The notes: generated from the sequence alone by a model not told the origin. 64,000 nt of DNA from Paenibacillus_G sp049942825 (GCF_049942825.1 NZ_CP187970.1:7936001-8000000), one strand, 5' to 3'. Shown: positions 34,571 to 43,493, counted from the first letter of the stretch. Numbers and translations: made by a program.

Positions 34571-34613
34571 AAAGAAGCCCTCGCGGAGAAATCATTCCGG
34601 GAAGGCTTCTTTT
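34571..34613 (+). terminator. Intrinsic terminator after the MBL-fold gene
   Basis: AAGAAGCC pairs with GGCTTCTT, followed by TTT. It lies between convergent genes and may also serve rocA. Confidence 0.75.
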
Positions 34614-34714
34614 TACACCTTGAACTTGCCTGCTGCCGTCTCCTGCAGCTCCTCCGCCAAACGGACCGAATACCGCGCAGACAAGACTGCCAAGACAGCA
34701 GCCATCAGGAAGAA

Positions 34715-36283
34715 CTACAGCTTGCGGGAAGTCAGCTTGGCTTGGGTGAAGAGCAGCAGGTAATCGTAGCCGCCTGCCTTGGAGTCCGTACCGGACATGT
34801 TGAATCCGCCAAACGGATGCACGCCGACCAGGGCTCCCGTACATTTGCGGTTCACATACAGGTTGCCGCAGTGCATAGTGTCCAGCGCTTCGGCAATGCG
34901 CTCTTCATTCGTCGAGTAGAACGATCCCGTCAGACCGAATTCCGTATCGTTGTACAAGGCGATCGCTTCCTGGTAATCCTTCGCTTTGCCGATGGCCAGC
35001 ACCGGTCCGAATATTTCTTCCTGCATGATTCTGGCTTTACCCGGCACATCGACGAAGACCGTAGGCTGGATGTAGTAGCCGTTGCCTTCCGCCTTGCCTC
35101 CGCCTGCGATCAGCCGGCCTTCGCCCTTGCCGATCTCAATGTATTCAAGAATCTTCTCATAGGAGTTCTTGTCGATGACCGGACCCGCAGCGAAGTTCTG
35201 CTCCGGCAGGCCGACCTTCAGCCCCTGCACGAGCTTCTCCACCTTTGCCACGACTTCATCGTATACCGATTCGACGATGAACGCGCGGGAGCCGGCCGAA
35301 CACTTCTGGCCCTGGAAGCCGAAGGCGGAAGCTACTATGCCCTGTGCCGCGGCATCGAGATCTGCCGTCTCGTCGACGACGATGCCGTCCTTGCCGCCCA
35401 TCTCCGCTACGACACGCTTGATCCAGATCTGGCCCGGAGCGGTCTCTGCCGCGAGGCGGTTGATGCGCAGGCCGACTTCCTTGGAGCCCGTGAAAGAGAT
35501 GAAGCGGGTCTTCGGGTGCGTCGTCAGGTAGTCGCCCACCTCGGCACCGCTGCCGGGAATGAAGTTGATGACGCCGGCAGGCAGGCCGACTTCTTCCATC
35601 AGAGAGACGAACTTGTGCGCGATGACCGGCGTCGTGGAAGCCGGCTTGAGCAGCACCGTGTTCCCCGATACGACGGCCGCCGTCGTCATGCCCACACAGA
35701 TCGCGAGCGGGAAGTTCCATGGCGGAATAATCACGCCTACGCCGAGCGGGATGTAAGAGATGTTGTTATCCTCGCCCGGGATCTTCGTCAGCGGCTGGGT
35801 CTCGTTGACCTGGCTGAGACGGATGATCTCGCGCGCATAGAACTCCATGAAGTCGATCGCTTCGGCCGTGTCCACGTCCGCTTCGACGTAGTTTTTGCCG
35901 GACTCGAGGATCATCGTCGCGGAGAATTCATGCTTGCGCTCGCGCATCAGCTTCGCCGCCTTGAACAGGTATTCGGCGCGTTCCCGTGCCGGCACCTTCT
36001 TCCAGCTTTCGAACGTTTCGAGGGCGACATTCATCGCTTTCTCGGCCAGCGTCTGGTCCGCCTTGCTGACATAGCCGATGACTTCATCCACATTACCCGG
36101 ATTGATGGAGGTGATCTTGGCTCCGGTGACGATTTTTTCTGCACCGATGTGCAGCGGATGCATCCGCCCGAGCTCGCTCTTCACCTTGGCGATAGCCGCC
36201 TCCATAGCCTTGCGGTTTTCCTGCAAGGAAAAATCGGTAAACGGTTCGTTGGCGTATGGCGTGATCGTAGTCAGTGTGCTCAT
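34715..36283 (-). CDS. rocA: 1-pyrroline-5-carboxylate dehydrogenase (RocA/PutC type)
   Basis: 522-residue aldehyde dehydrogenase oxidising P5C (glutamate semialdehyde) to glutamate with NAD, the second step of proline and the last step of arginine breakdown. Signatures: VIIPPWNFPLAI, LLKPASTTPVIAHKF, FTGSKEVGLRI, catalytic Glu region VVAEMGGKDGIVV and catalytic Cys in FGFQGQKCSAGSR. The length is as for Bacillus RocA (515). CGAAAGGGGTAATATC precedes the ATG. It follows putB after 27 bases in one operon. Confidence 0.95.
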   Translation of the reverse strand: MSTLTTITPYANEPFTDFSLQENRKAMEAAIAKVKSELGRMHPLHIGAEKIVTGAKITSINPGNVDEVIGYVSKADQTLAEKAMNVALETFESWKKVPARERAEYLFKAAKLMRERKHEFSATMILESGKNYVEADVDTAEAIDFMEFYAREIIRLSQVNETQPLTKIPGEDNNISYIPLGVGVIIPPWNFPLAICVGMTTAAVVSGNTVLLKPASTTPVIAHKFVSLMEEVGLPAGVINFIPGSGAEVGDYLTTHPKTRFISFTGSKEVGLRINRLAAETAPGQIWIKRVVAEMGGKDGIVVDETADLDAAAQGIVASAFGFQGQKCSAGSRAFIVESVYDEVVAKVEKLVQGLKVGLPEQNFAAGPVIDKNSYEKILEYIEIGKGEGRLIAGGGKAEGNGYYIQPTVFVDVPGKARIMQEEIFGPVLAIGKAKDYQEAIALYNDTEFGLTGSFYSTNEERIAEALDTMHCGNLYVNRKCTGALVGVHPFGGFNMSGTDSKAGGYDYLLLFTQAKLTSRKL

Positions 36284-36310
36284 GATATTACCCCTTTCGA
36301 GAACGGATTG

Positions 36311-37225
36311 TTATTTGAATATATTCTTAAGAACGAACCAGACATTGGCCGGCCGCTCCGCTAAACGCCTCATAAAATAGCCGAACCAGTCGACGCCATA
36401 AGGAACGTATACCCGCACCTTGTAGCCCTCGCGGACGAGCGCCTGCTGAAGCTCCTCACAAATCCCGTACAGCATCTGGAACTCGAATCGGTCCAGCGGG
36501 ATCCCCTGCTCCCTCACAAGGTTCTTCGTATACTCGATGATCTTCGCATCATGGCTTGCCACAGCCGTATAATGGCCGCCGAGCAGATGCGACCGGATGA
36601 TCCTCTTGTAGTTCTCGTCGACATCGCTTTTCTCGGGGAACGCCACCTTCGTCGATTCCTTATACGCCCCTTTGACCAGCCGCAGGTTCGCCTTCAGCTC
36701 CCCCAGGTCCCGGATATCCTGCTCCGTCCGGTACAGATAGGCTTGAATGACGATCCCCACATTGTCGTATTCCTTGCGGAGCTCGCGGTAGATATCCAGG
36801 GAAATTTGACAATGCGCGTAATCCTCCATGTCAATGCGCACGAAGTTGCCGTACTGCCGCGCCCGGTCCAGAATCTGCCGCATATTCGACACGCAGAGAT
36901 CCTTGGATATATCCAGTCCGAGCGACGTCATCTTCAGGGACAGGTTCGACTGCACGCCCGCCTCCTCAATCGCATCCAGCGTGAGCAGACACATTTGCGC
37001 CGATTCTCTCGCTTCCGCCTCCGTACTGACGAATTCGCCGAGATGATCCAGCGTCACGACCCGCCCCTCCCGGTTCAGACCGCGGACGGCTTCGATCGAC
37101 TGCTTGATCGTCTCCCCTGCAACGAAGCGGCCGGCACCGAACCGCAATCCGTATTTCTTGGCAAGCTTATTGGCTGAACGGCTTTTTCCAAGCGTCTGAA
37201 ACATGTTTCTGAGCAGCATCTCCAT
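36311..37225 (-). CDS. putB: Proline dehydrogenase
   Basis: 304-residue FAD enzyme (PutB/FadM family) oxidising proline to P5C and passing electrons to quinone. TIM-barrel motifs: VTLDHLGEFV near residue 60, LSLKMTSLGLDI, FVRIDMEDYAH, IVIQAYLYRTEQD, LVKGAYKE, and the C-terminal substrate-binding VRVYVPYGVDWFGYFMRRLAERPANVWFV with the conserved YMRRxxER-type helix. ATG 37225 has AGGAGG eleven bases upstream. First gene of the putB-rocA operon. Its promoter region carries repeated GTTC-type and TTGTACAA boxes. Confidence 0.95.
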   Translation of the reverse strand: MEMLLRNMFQTLGKSRSANKLAKKYGLRFGAGRFVAGETIKQSIEAVRGLNREGRVVTLDHLGEFVSTEAEARESAQMCLLTLDAIEEAGVQSNLSLKMTSLGLDISKDLCVSNMRQILDRARQYGNFVRIDMEDYAHCQISLDIYRELRKEYDNVGIVIQAYLYRTEQDIRDLGELKANLRLVKGAYKESTKVAFPEKSDVDENYKRIIRSHLLGGHYTAVASHDAKIIEYTKNLVREQGIPLDRFEFQMLYGICEELQQALVREGYKVRVYVPYGVDWFGYFMRRLAERPANVWFVLKNIFK

Positions 37226-37345
37226 GTACAGATCAGCCTCCTGGTTGACAGTGTTCAAATTGTATAGCGTAATTGTACAACACGTTCTAATTTTGTACAA
37301 CATCATTCTTTTAAACACCATAAATTAAACACGCGTTTTGTACAC
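37226..37345. promoter_or_regulatory. putB promoter region with repeated boxes
   Basis: AT-rich DNA upstream of putB. It holds GTTCAAATTG (37253-37262), GTTCTAATTT (37284-37293), TTGTACAA (37273-37280 and 37293-37300) and TTGTACAC (37338-37345). The GTTC boxes recur upstream of the activator gene at 39090-39240. I see no TGGCAC-N5-TTGC sigma-54 promoter. Confidence 0.55.
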
Positions 37346-37410
37346 AGTAATCAATTTTTCATCTATTGTATTCCGATGAAGACGAAGGTGCCCGCCCATC
37401 CATAAAGAAA

Positions 37411-37448
37411 AACCACGGAAGTCCTTTCGATGAAGGACTTCCGTGGTT
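37411..37448. terminator. Perfect 16-bp hairpin in the gap between transporter and putB
   Basis: AACCACGGAAGTCCTT and AAGGACTTCCGTGGTT flank TCGATG. The tail is weak on both strands. It lies on the promoter side of putB, so it may stop read-through towards it or act as a structural element. Confidence 0.6.
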
Positions 37449-37515
37449 GATCGGAGACTTTTCTTACGATGCAGGAAAGCTCCAACTTGGCTGGGGATCT
37501 GCTCCTATACCTAAT

Positions 37516-37554
37516 AAAAAGAAGCCCTCCCGGGAGAGCGGCGTGCCTCTCCCG
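37516..37554 (-). terminator. Intrinsic terminator of the MFS transporter gene
   Basis: On the minus strand CGGGAGAG pairs with CTCTCCCG and is followed within 9 bases by TTCTTTTTA. Confidence 0.65.
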
Positions 37555-37593
37555 AAAACGGCCTCCGTATAACCTTGTACATGTAAAACTGAT

Positions 37594-38906
37594 CTAGCTG
37601 TTATCCAGTTCCTTGCCCTTGTACTCCCGCGCCGCAGCGAGCGCAGCGAGCGAGATCACGCCGGTGACGATGATATAGATGGCCACCGGCACCCACGAAT
37701 TGTTGTAGGCATCAAGCAGGTAGGTCGCAATCAGCGGCGCCGTGCCCCCGGCGATGGCGGCACCGAGCTGGTAGCCCAGTGTCACACCGGTATAACGAAC
37801 GTTCGTGCTGAAAATTTCGGAGAACATTGTACCGAGCACCGCGGTAATCGGAGCCCACAGCAGACCGAGACCGATTACGGTTGCGGCGATGATGGCTGCC
37901 GTTGTCTTGAGCGACAGCAGGTAGAAGTAAGGGAAGGCAAACAGGATGATGGCAATCGTTCCGCCGATATACAGCGGCTTGCGGCCGATCTTGTCGGACA
38001 GCTTGCCCATGATCGGAATCATGATAGTAGTCACCAGGGTGGCGATCGTCACGGCATTGAGCGCGGTCACCCTGTCATAAGCCAGGAACTTGGTTGCATA
38101 GGCGATAATGAAGGTGGAGAAGATGTAGAACGGTCCGGTTTCCACGACTTTCGCCCCCACGGCGATGAGCACCGACTTCCAGTGGTAGCGGAGGGTATCG
38201 ACGATAGGCACCTTGGCGATGTTCCCGGTTTCCTTCGCTTCCTTGAACGCAGGCGTTTCGTCGAGGCCGCCCCGGATCCACAGCCCTACCAGCACCAGAA
38301 GGGCGCTGAAGAGGAACGGGATTCTCCAACCCCAGGACATGAACTGCTCATCCGGCAGCAGACTGAGCAGGGAGATGGACAGCGTTCCCATCAGCATCCC
38401 GATCGTGACGCCCATCTGCGGAATACTTCCGAAAAACCCGCGGTTGTTCTTGCCCGAATACTCGACGGCCAGAAGCAGCGCACCGCCCCACTCCCCGCCG
38501 ATGCCAAGGCCTTGAATACAGCGCATGAGAATGAGCAGGATCGGCGCCATGACACCGATCGCGTTATAATCCGGCAGAAGACCGATCAGAACCGTGGACC
38601 CGCCCATAAGGGAAAGCGTTAACACAAGTGTCTTTTTACGGCCGATTTTATCGCCGATGTGGCTGAAGATCACCCCGCCGAGCGGGCGGATAAAGAAAGG
38701 AAGCGCGAAGGATAGATACGATAAGAGCAGGCCTACGACAGGATCGAAGCTCGGAAAGAACAATTTATTGAAGACCAAGGATGCCACGGTGCCGTAGAAA
38801 AAGTAATCGAACCTTCGATGGAGCTTCCGATCAAGCTCGCTACCAGCGCCCGGACCGCCGTTTTCTTGGGTGCTCCTAAGGGTGCCGCCGTTTGAGTCTG
38901 TGCCAT
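37594..38906 (-). pseudogene. MFS transporter (metabolite:H+ symporter type), one-base frameshift
   Basis: About 437 residues if repaired; a 12-helix transporter of the ProP/ShiA/KgtP group (DKIGRKKTLVLTLSLMGGSTVLIGLLP, RCIQGLGIGGEWGGA). The N terminus MAQTQTAAPLGAPKKTAVRA starts at 38906 after GGGAGG, reads ...LVASLIGSSIE and then leaves the frame. The remainder starts in another frame from a GTG at 38787. Family members read SSIEWFDYFLYGT across this point; here one base is missing between 38813 and 38814 (GAA GG TTC instead of GAA TGG TTC). It is either a real inactivating or decoding frameshift or a sequence error. Position beside putB-rocA suggests uptake of proline or a related acid. 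Confidence 0.82.
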
Positions 38907-39065
38907 GCGAAGAGTAACCTCCCTATGTACTGTGTCTTTGCTTGGAAGAATGCAGGAAAACGGTTTCCAGCTCTTATAAACCAGACCTAAAAAAGGCCTC
39001 ACAACCTCCTATCCGTCGATGTCATGATTTCTTACATGTATAATTATACAATAAAAATAAACACC

Positions 39066-39240
39066 TTGTACACTGTTTTTCGTTGAAATGTTCTAAATTG
39101 ATTTACATGTTTAATTTTGAACAACTTTTCCAATGGCTGGGTTTTCCTGTAGAGGGCCGTCTCATTGTTTCGATGAAGTTTTCATGATAAATTTAAAAGT
39201 ATCCTATATGCGTGAGGTCACCCTATGTTCAATTCTGAAC
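39066..39240. promoter_or_regulatory. Divergent control region of transporter and activator
   Basis: Contains TTGTACAC (39066-39073), GTTCTAAATT (39090-39099) with an inverted AATTTTGAAC (39113-39122), and the palindrome GTTCAATTCTGAAC (39227-39240), which begins inside the activator's start codon. A TATAAT-like -10 for the transporter lies on the minus strand around 39050. The rest of 38907-39224 shows no gene. Confidence 0.5.
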
Positions 39241-40961
39241 AATTTCCCATATATACATCGTACGCCATGCTATCCCCATCTCTTCCGATCATGGCTCTGA
39301 AGGAGCATCTGCAGCAGTCCGGGAGCGCCTGTATGGAGATCGGGCCGTCGGTCTTTCTGTTTACGCCCAGTGATATCGCCCTTTTTCCAGATACGCCTTC
39401 CCTGACTGTGGAGGACTATTTGAAGACGGGCACGGACCTGGCTTCCGCGGTCTGGCTCCTGGACGAGAGTCTCGCCCTGCCGGATGCCCTGCTGGATGCT
39501 CCGCCCTTCGGCTCCCGGCCGGTCGTCTTCCGCAGCCCTGCCGGCCCTGTGCTTGGCTACAGCCTGCCCGCCGACCTGCTCCACTTCCTGCTGAATGGCT
39601 ACCGGCAGTACGCCTCCTACTTCTATTCCCTGGCCGAGACGGTGGCTGATGCCGTCACCGTTGTGGACCGCAGCGGCCGGGTCGTCTGCTGGAACTCTCC
39701 GGCGGAAGAGGTATACGGCATTCCGAAGTCGGACATCCTCGGACGCCGCATCGGAGAACACTTCGATGCCGAGTCTCTCATCATCATGAAGATTCTCGAT
39801 GAGGGCCGGCGCATCCGCAGCACCTATCACCGTCCCCGCCCGGGCACTCACGTTCTCATCAACGCTTCGCCGATTCTGGACAAGGACGGCCGCATCATCG
39901 GGGGCATCGCCACGGAGCAGGACATCACGAACCTCGTCCGGTTGAACGAGGAACTGTCCACAGCCAACCGGCTGGAGGTGAACGCCGACCAAGGGGATCC
40001 GTTCGTCTCTCTCTCCGGTAAAGGGGAAGCCATGGGCCAAGCCATCCGTCTGGCCCGCAAGGTGGCCTCGGCGGATAACCCCCTGCTCATCGTCGGCGAG
40101 ACGGGCGTAGGCAAGGAGCAGCTGGCCATCACGATCCATGGCGCGAGCCGCCGGGCGCAAGCCCCCTGTCTTGCCGTAAACTGCGGGGCCATACCTGCCG
40201 GACTGCTCGATACCGAGCTGTTCGGCTATCAGGGCGGAGCCTTCACCGGCAACGAGACCGGCAGCGCCGGCAAGATGGAGCTTGCCGATGGCGGCACCCT
40301 GTTCATCGAAGAGATCGACAAACTTCCTCTCGATACGCAGGCGAAGCTGTACCACTCTATGCAGAACCGCACGGTGATCCGCTCGGGAGGCCATACCCCG
40401 GTCAGCGTCAGCACACGCATCATCGCCGCAGCCGATAAGGATCTGCTCCCGCTGGTGGAGCGGGGCGAATTCCGGGCCGACCTGTATTATGCGCTGAATG
40501 TCATCACGATCGTCCTGCCGCCTCTGCGTGAGCGTAAGGAGGACCTCCCAGGCATGATTCAACTCTATCTCCGGGAATATGCGCTTCAGTACCAAAAGCC
40601 TCTGCCGCATATCGCACCGGAGGTTATGCTCGCTCTGATGAATTACGATTGGCCCGGCAACATCCGTGAGCTGAAGAATATCATCGAGCGCTGTGTCATC
40701 CTGAGCGAGGAAGATCAGATTACGCACGAGCACTTGCCGAGAATCATTCAGGACGAACAGCCGCTCGATGTGGAATTCTTCGAAGGCACGACCGTTCGGC
40801 GGGAAAAGGTGCTGCGGACGAATATCTCCGAGAACGAAGAGCTTCAATTGATCCGGGAAGCCTTAGCCAAGACACTCGGCAACAAGAGCGCCGCCGCCAA
40901 GCTGCTCGGCGTCTCCCGGGGCACCCTGTACAATAAGCTCAAGGAATATCAGATGGATTAG
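39225..40961 (+). CDS. PAS-AAA+-Fis type transcription activator (RocR-like) of the proline locus
   Basis: 578 residues. The N-terminal sensor region is followed by a PAS domain (about 137-250: VADAVTVVDRSGRVVCWNSPAEEVYGI), an AAA+ ATPase (about 262-500: Walker A GETGVGKEQLA; Walker B GGTLFIEEIDKL) and a Fis-type HTH (NKSAAAKLLGVSRGTLYNKLKEY). It belongs to the enhancer-binding family that works with sigma-54, like RocR of Bacillus. The sigma-contact motif is GAFTGN rather than GAFTGA, and the arm after it is short. Divergent from the transporter and upstream of putB-rocA, so probably their regulator. Confidence 0.87.
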   Translation: MFNSEQFPIYTSYAMLSPSLPIMALKEHLQQSGSACMEIGPSVFLFTPSDIALFPDTPSLTVEDYLKTGTDLASAVWLLDESLALPDALLDAPPFGSRPVVFRSPAGPVLGYSLPADLLHFLLNGYRQYASYFYSLAETVADAVTVVDRSGRVVCWNSPAEEVYGIPKSDILGRRIGEHFDAESLIIMKILDEGRRIRSTYHRPRPGTHVLINASPILDKDGRIIGGIATEQDITNLVRLNEELSTANRLEVNADQGDPFVSLSGKGEAMGQAIRLARKVASADNPLLIVGETGVGKEQLAITIHGASRRAQAPCLAVNCGAIPAGLLDTELFGYQGGAFTGNETGSAGKMELADGGTLFIEEIDKLPLDTQAKLYHSMQNRTVIRSGGHTPVSVSTRIIAAADKDLLPLVERGEFRADLYYALNVITIVLPPLRERKEDLPGMIQLYLREYALQYQKPLPHIAPEVMLALMNYDWPGNIRELKNIIERCVILSEEDQITHEHLPRIIQDEQPLDVEFFEGTTVRREKVLRTNISENEELQLIREALAKTLGNKSAAAKLLGVSRGTLYNKLKEYQMD

Positions 40962-41075
40962 CCCCCCATTCGCGTCCAATCCCCTGAATCAACGTGGAGC
41001 TGCCAGCACTTCGCGCTTTCCTTCGGGCCGATTCAGCAGGAGCGGGAGGAGCATTCCTTTTTTACCAGCCCAAAA
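40962..41075. other. Spacer, no gene seen
   Basis: Left part of the gap between the activator stop and the mini sigma-like gene; no frame or operator supported. The gap is completed by the terminator at 41076 and about 135 bases of featureless DNA. Confidence 0.4.
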
Positions 41076-41129
41076 AACCCTAAAAAGCCGGCTCCGGAAG
41101 ACTTCCTTCCGGGCCGGCTTTTTAGGGTT
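41076..41129. terminator. Long bidirectional terminator
   Basis: Left arm 41076-41092 and right arm 41113-41129 (AACCCTAAAAAGCCGGC and complement) are perfect, with an inner CCGGAA/TTCCGG stem. A/T-rich outer part gives U tails both ways: for the activator gene and for the convergent small gene. Confidence 0.88.
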
Positions 41130-41264
41130 GACATGCTATCCGACTTTTCCCTCCGCTGCATGGGAGGGGTTATCTTGGTGCATTGTCTTGTGGACCTTGT
41201 CTATGGGACTTGCCTGGTGGGACGATGGTTATACGGCGTTCTGCACGCCGCGGGCGAGGCTTCC

Positions 41265-41528
41265 TCAGTGGACAGCCCCAGCGGGCCACCTGCACGCCTC
41301 CTGCTTCTTCCTGTGCAGGGAGTGATGGATTACCGCTTCCTTGACTTTCCTGCGCTGCAGTTCCTCCGGAATCCAGAAGAACCGCTGGTCCTGCGACAAT
41401 TCGAGGAGCGACTTCATGGCCGCTTCGGCCGCCTCCTCGGGTGTTCCGAGCAGATGATAGGCAATCCGGTAGGCCAGGTTCTCGTGCGACTTCAGCAGCG
41501 CGGCTTTGAATTGAAGGCTGAGCGCCAT
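41265..41528 (-). CDS. Mini sigma-factor-region-2-like protein, 87 aa
   Basis: Begins MALSLQFKAALLKSHENLAY after GAGAAGGAGAAACGCGA. The stretch NLAYRIAYHLLGTPEEAAEAAMKSLLEL resembles the start of region 2 of ECF sigma factors (LYRIAYRLLGDPEDAEDAVQ...), after which the protein ends with a basic tail instead of regions 2.4 and 4. It could be a small regulator related to sigma factors, a truncated sigma gene or chance similarity. The terminator downstream is strong. Function unknown. Confidence 0.5.
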   Translation of the reverse strand: MALSLQFKAALLKSHENLAYRIAYHLLGTPEEAAEAAMKSLLELSQDQRFFWIPEELQRRKVKEAVIHHSLHRKKQEACRWPAGAVH

Positions 41529-41814
41529 TCGCGTTTCTCCTTCTCTTTTGTCCTGCTGACGGCAGGTTTCTTGGGGACCCTCCTGTGCATGCAGGGCGGA
41601 TCCGGTCAGCATCCTTTGCCGATTCCTGTAGATTACCATGCACTACACGGGGAAACCATCGAAATTTGTAGAGGAATTGTCGAAACGTCTAAAATTTACT
41701 TTAGCTAACACAGATCTCCTGCCAAAGAAGCTTGCCTGCCCCCACAAGGAAAGGAGCCACTTCCCCGCTTATTCCTCCGCTCCGGCCAGGACCGGTCCTT
41801 CAGGCGAAACCGCC

Positions 41815-41931
41815 TCATCCCGTTCCGAAATCCTCCGGCCCGAGCCGGGATTCACGCGCCAGCCGGATCGCCTCTTCACGGTCCTGTACCTGCAGCTTGT
41901 TGAGAATATTGGTCGCATAGTTGGCCACCGC
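41815..41931 (-). pseudogene. 3' remnant of a NarL/LuxR-type response regulator
   Basis: The minus-strand translation from 41931 reads AVANYATNILNKLQVQDREE, then AIRLARESRLGPEDFG and a stop at 41815. This matches the recognition helix and last helix of NarL-family output domains (KTVKNHVTNILNKL...DRTQA). The receiver and first HTH helix are absent; upstream sequence is a terminator and unrelated DNA. A decayed gene end. The remaining part of the gap 41529-42000 shows no gene. Confidence 0.75.
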
Positions 41932-41962
41932 AGCCCCCGGGACCCAAGCGTAAGCCGAAGCG

Positions 41963-41995
41963 AAAAGACGGACTGCCCTCCTTCCGGCAGCCCGT
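41963..41995 (-). terminator. Intrinsic terminator of the PH-like gene
   Basis: On the minus strand ACGGGCTGCC pairs with GGCAGTCCGT (one mismatch), followed by CTTTTC. Confidence 0.7.
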
Positions 41996-42000
41996 TTTCT

Positions 42001-42378
42001 CTATTTCAGAACATATTCGGCCAATATCGCCTGCAGCGCATAGATATTAAGGCTCTTGTTGAACTGCTTGCGCACCGGCTCCGCCGTTCCGGACACCCAG
42101 ATCTTCAGCTCCGCATCCAGATCGAACGTGCCGGCGGTCTCGATGCTGAACCGCGTGATGCTGCGGTAGGGCACCGACAAGTATTCGATCTTCCGCCCGG
42201 TCACGCCCTGTTTGTCCACGAGGATGAGCCTTTTGTTCGTGAAGAGAAAAATATCGCGGATCAGTTTGTACGCTTTCTCCACCCGCTCCTCCCGGGTCAG
42301 CAGCGCTCCGAATTCCTGCTGCGCTTCCCCGGCCGGCACCTCGGACGCATTCCCCATCAGTCCGTCGAACAGCCCCAT
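42001..42378 (-). CDS. Bacterial PH-domain protein
   Basis: 125-residue protein with a bacterial pleckstrin-homology domain (PF08000-like, as in Bacillus YvbH). Features: KAYKLIRDIFLFTNKRLILVDKQGVTGRKIEYLSVPYRSITRFSIETAG and the closing KFNKSLNIYALQAILAEYVL helix pattern. Soluble, no membrane helix. ATG 42378 follows AAAGGCGGGGAACCT. Members are widespread in Firmicutes with no defined ligand; a role at the membrane or in stress is only inferred. Confidence 0.85.
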   Translation of the reverse strand: MGLFDGLMGNASEVPAGEAQQEFGALLTREERVEKAYKLIRDIFLFTNKRLILVDKQGVTGRKIEYLSVPYRSITRFSIETAGTFDLDAELKIWVSGTAEPVRKQFNKSLNIYALQAILAEYVLK

Positions 42379-42526
42379 AGGTTCCCCGCCTTTCCATTGT
42401 CGTTTACGATGAGTATACGATGCAGCCGCTTGGTTTACCACGTCAAGATGCGGAACTGCGCAATCAACGAGCCTGCCATCTCACACGCGGACCGACATGC
42501 CCTCCGGTGCTGAATCCATCCCGCAC

Positions 42527-42582
42527 AAAAAAACACCCCTGCTTCCTACCGGAACGGCTTCCGGCGGGGATGCAGGGGTGTT
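42527..42582 (-). terminator. Intrinsic terminator of the TVP38-like gene
   Basis: On the minus strand AACACCCCTGC pairs with GCAGGGGTGTT, followed by TTTTTG. Confidence 0.82.
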
Positions 42583-42616
42583 GGCATGGAGCACGGCACA
42601 GAAGGGGCAGGTGCGC

Positions 42617-43207
42617 TTACTTGAAATACTTCCCTTCCAGCCTGCGTCCCATCAGCCACATGACGGCGAAGACGCAGAGCACCAGAGCGATCTTCCAGGG
42701 CTGACGCAGCAGGCTGTCGATATCGTGGCCCGCAAAGGACACCAGGAAGATCATGACGCCCTTGCCGAGCGCCGTGGCCACGGCAAACGTATGAAAGGGA
42801 ACCCGCGACAGCCCCGCGACGATATTCACCAGCGACGAGGGGGTGAAGGGAAAGCAGGCCAGCACGAAGATCGGCGTGAAGCCGTGCGTCTCCAGCCAGT
42901 GAATGAGCCGCTGGGAGCGCGGGTGCTTCCGTTCGATCCAGCCGCGGATCCGCCCGCCGAACCGTCTTACAATGGCGAATACGCTGATGGAGCCAAGAAC
43001 GACACCGATCCAGGAGAGCAGGAAGCCCTCGGCGAGACCATAAGCATTGACGTTCGCAACAAGAATGGCCACCAGCGGCAGCACCGGGATATAAGACTCC
43101 ACCATCGGTGCCACGATGCCGGGCAGGGGCCCAAGGGCTTCATACTGCTTCAGCCAATGCTCCACTTGATGCCAATTCATACGGGATAAGGTTTCGTTCC
43201 AACTCAT
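42617..43207 (-). CDS. DedA/TVP38/TMEM64 family membrane protein
   Basis: 196-residue integral membrane protein of the SNARE-associated/VTT family (PF09335). It has hydrophobic segments VLPLVAILVANVNAYGLAEGFLLSWIGVVLGS, the conserved re-entrant region FACFPFTPSSLVNIVAGLSRVPFHTFAVATALGKG, and a C-terminal helix VLCVFAVMWLMG. Family members take part in lipid transport or scrambling, envelope integrity and proton homeostasis. Monocistronic. Confidence 0.88.
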   Translation of the reverse strand: MSWNETLSRMNWHQVEHWLKQYEALGPLPGIVAPMVESYIPVLPLVAILVANVNAYGLAEGFLLSWIGVVLGSISVFAIVRRFGGRIRGWIERKHPRSQRLIHWLETHGFTPIFVLACFPFTPSSLVNIVAGLSRVPFHTFAVATALGKGVMIFLVSFAGHDIDSLLRQPWKIALVLCVFAVMWLMGRRLEGKYFK

Positions 43208-43493
43208 ATGCTCGGATCACCTTCGGGGTTATAGTAATTCCACTATACCTGACCGGGATGGCCGGCCGCAAATTCTCTACAGCAGCCCTTCAAGGGAGGT
43301 ATCGCAGGAACGTTTAAGTAACAACCGTCTCTTCCCTGGGAACACCGGAGATTCACGTGTACAATGAGAGCAGAAAGGCCGTGACTGCCCGCCCCTGCCT
43401 GCCCGGGGGCCGGACGGGCGGCCCCCGGAGCCCCGAGCAGCATTCACCCAAAGCGGGGGCGCCCATCATTCCAACAACAAAGGGGACCTGCCC

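Noticed and set aside
34742..36364. 540-codon plus-strand frame opposite rocA
   Set aside because: Exact shadow of a clear P5C dehydrogenase gene; no start signal.
37273..37345. TTGTACA boxes of the put region as targets of the MarR protein at 33052
   Set aside because: They share only TTGTACA with the 12-bp TTGTACATACAA; the second arm TACAA at the right spacing is missing.
39270..40847. 525-codon minus-strand frame opposite the activator
   Set aside because: No domain content; complements a gene with all AAA+ motifs.
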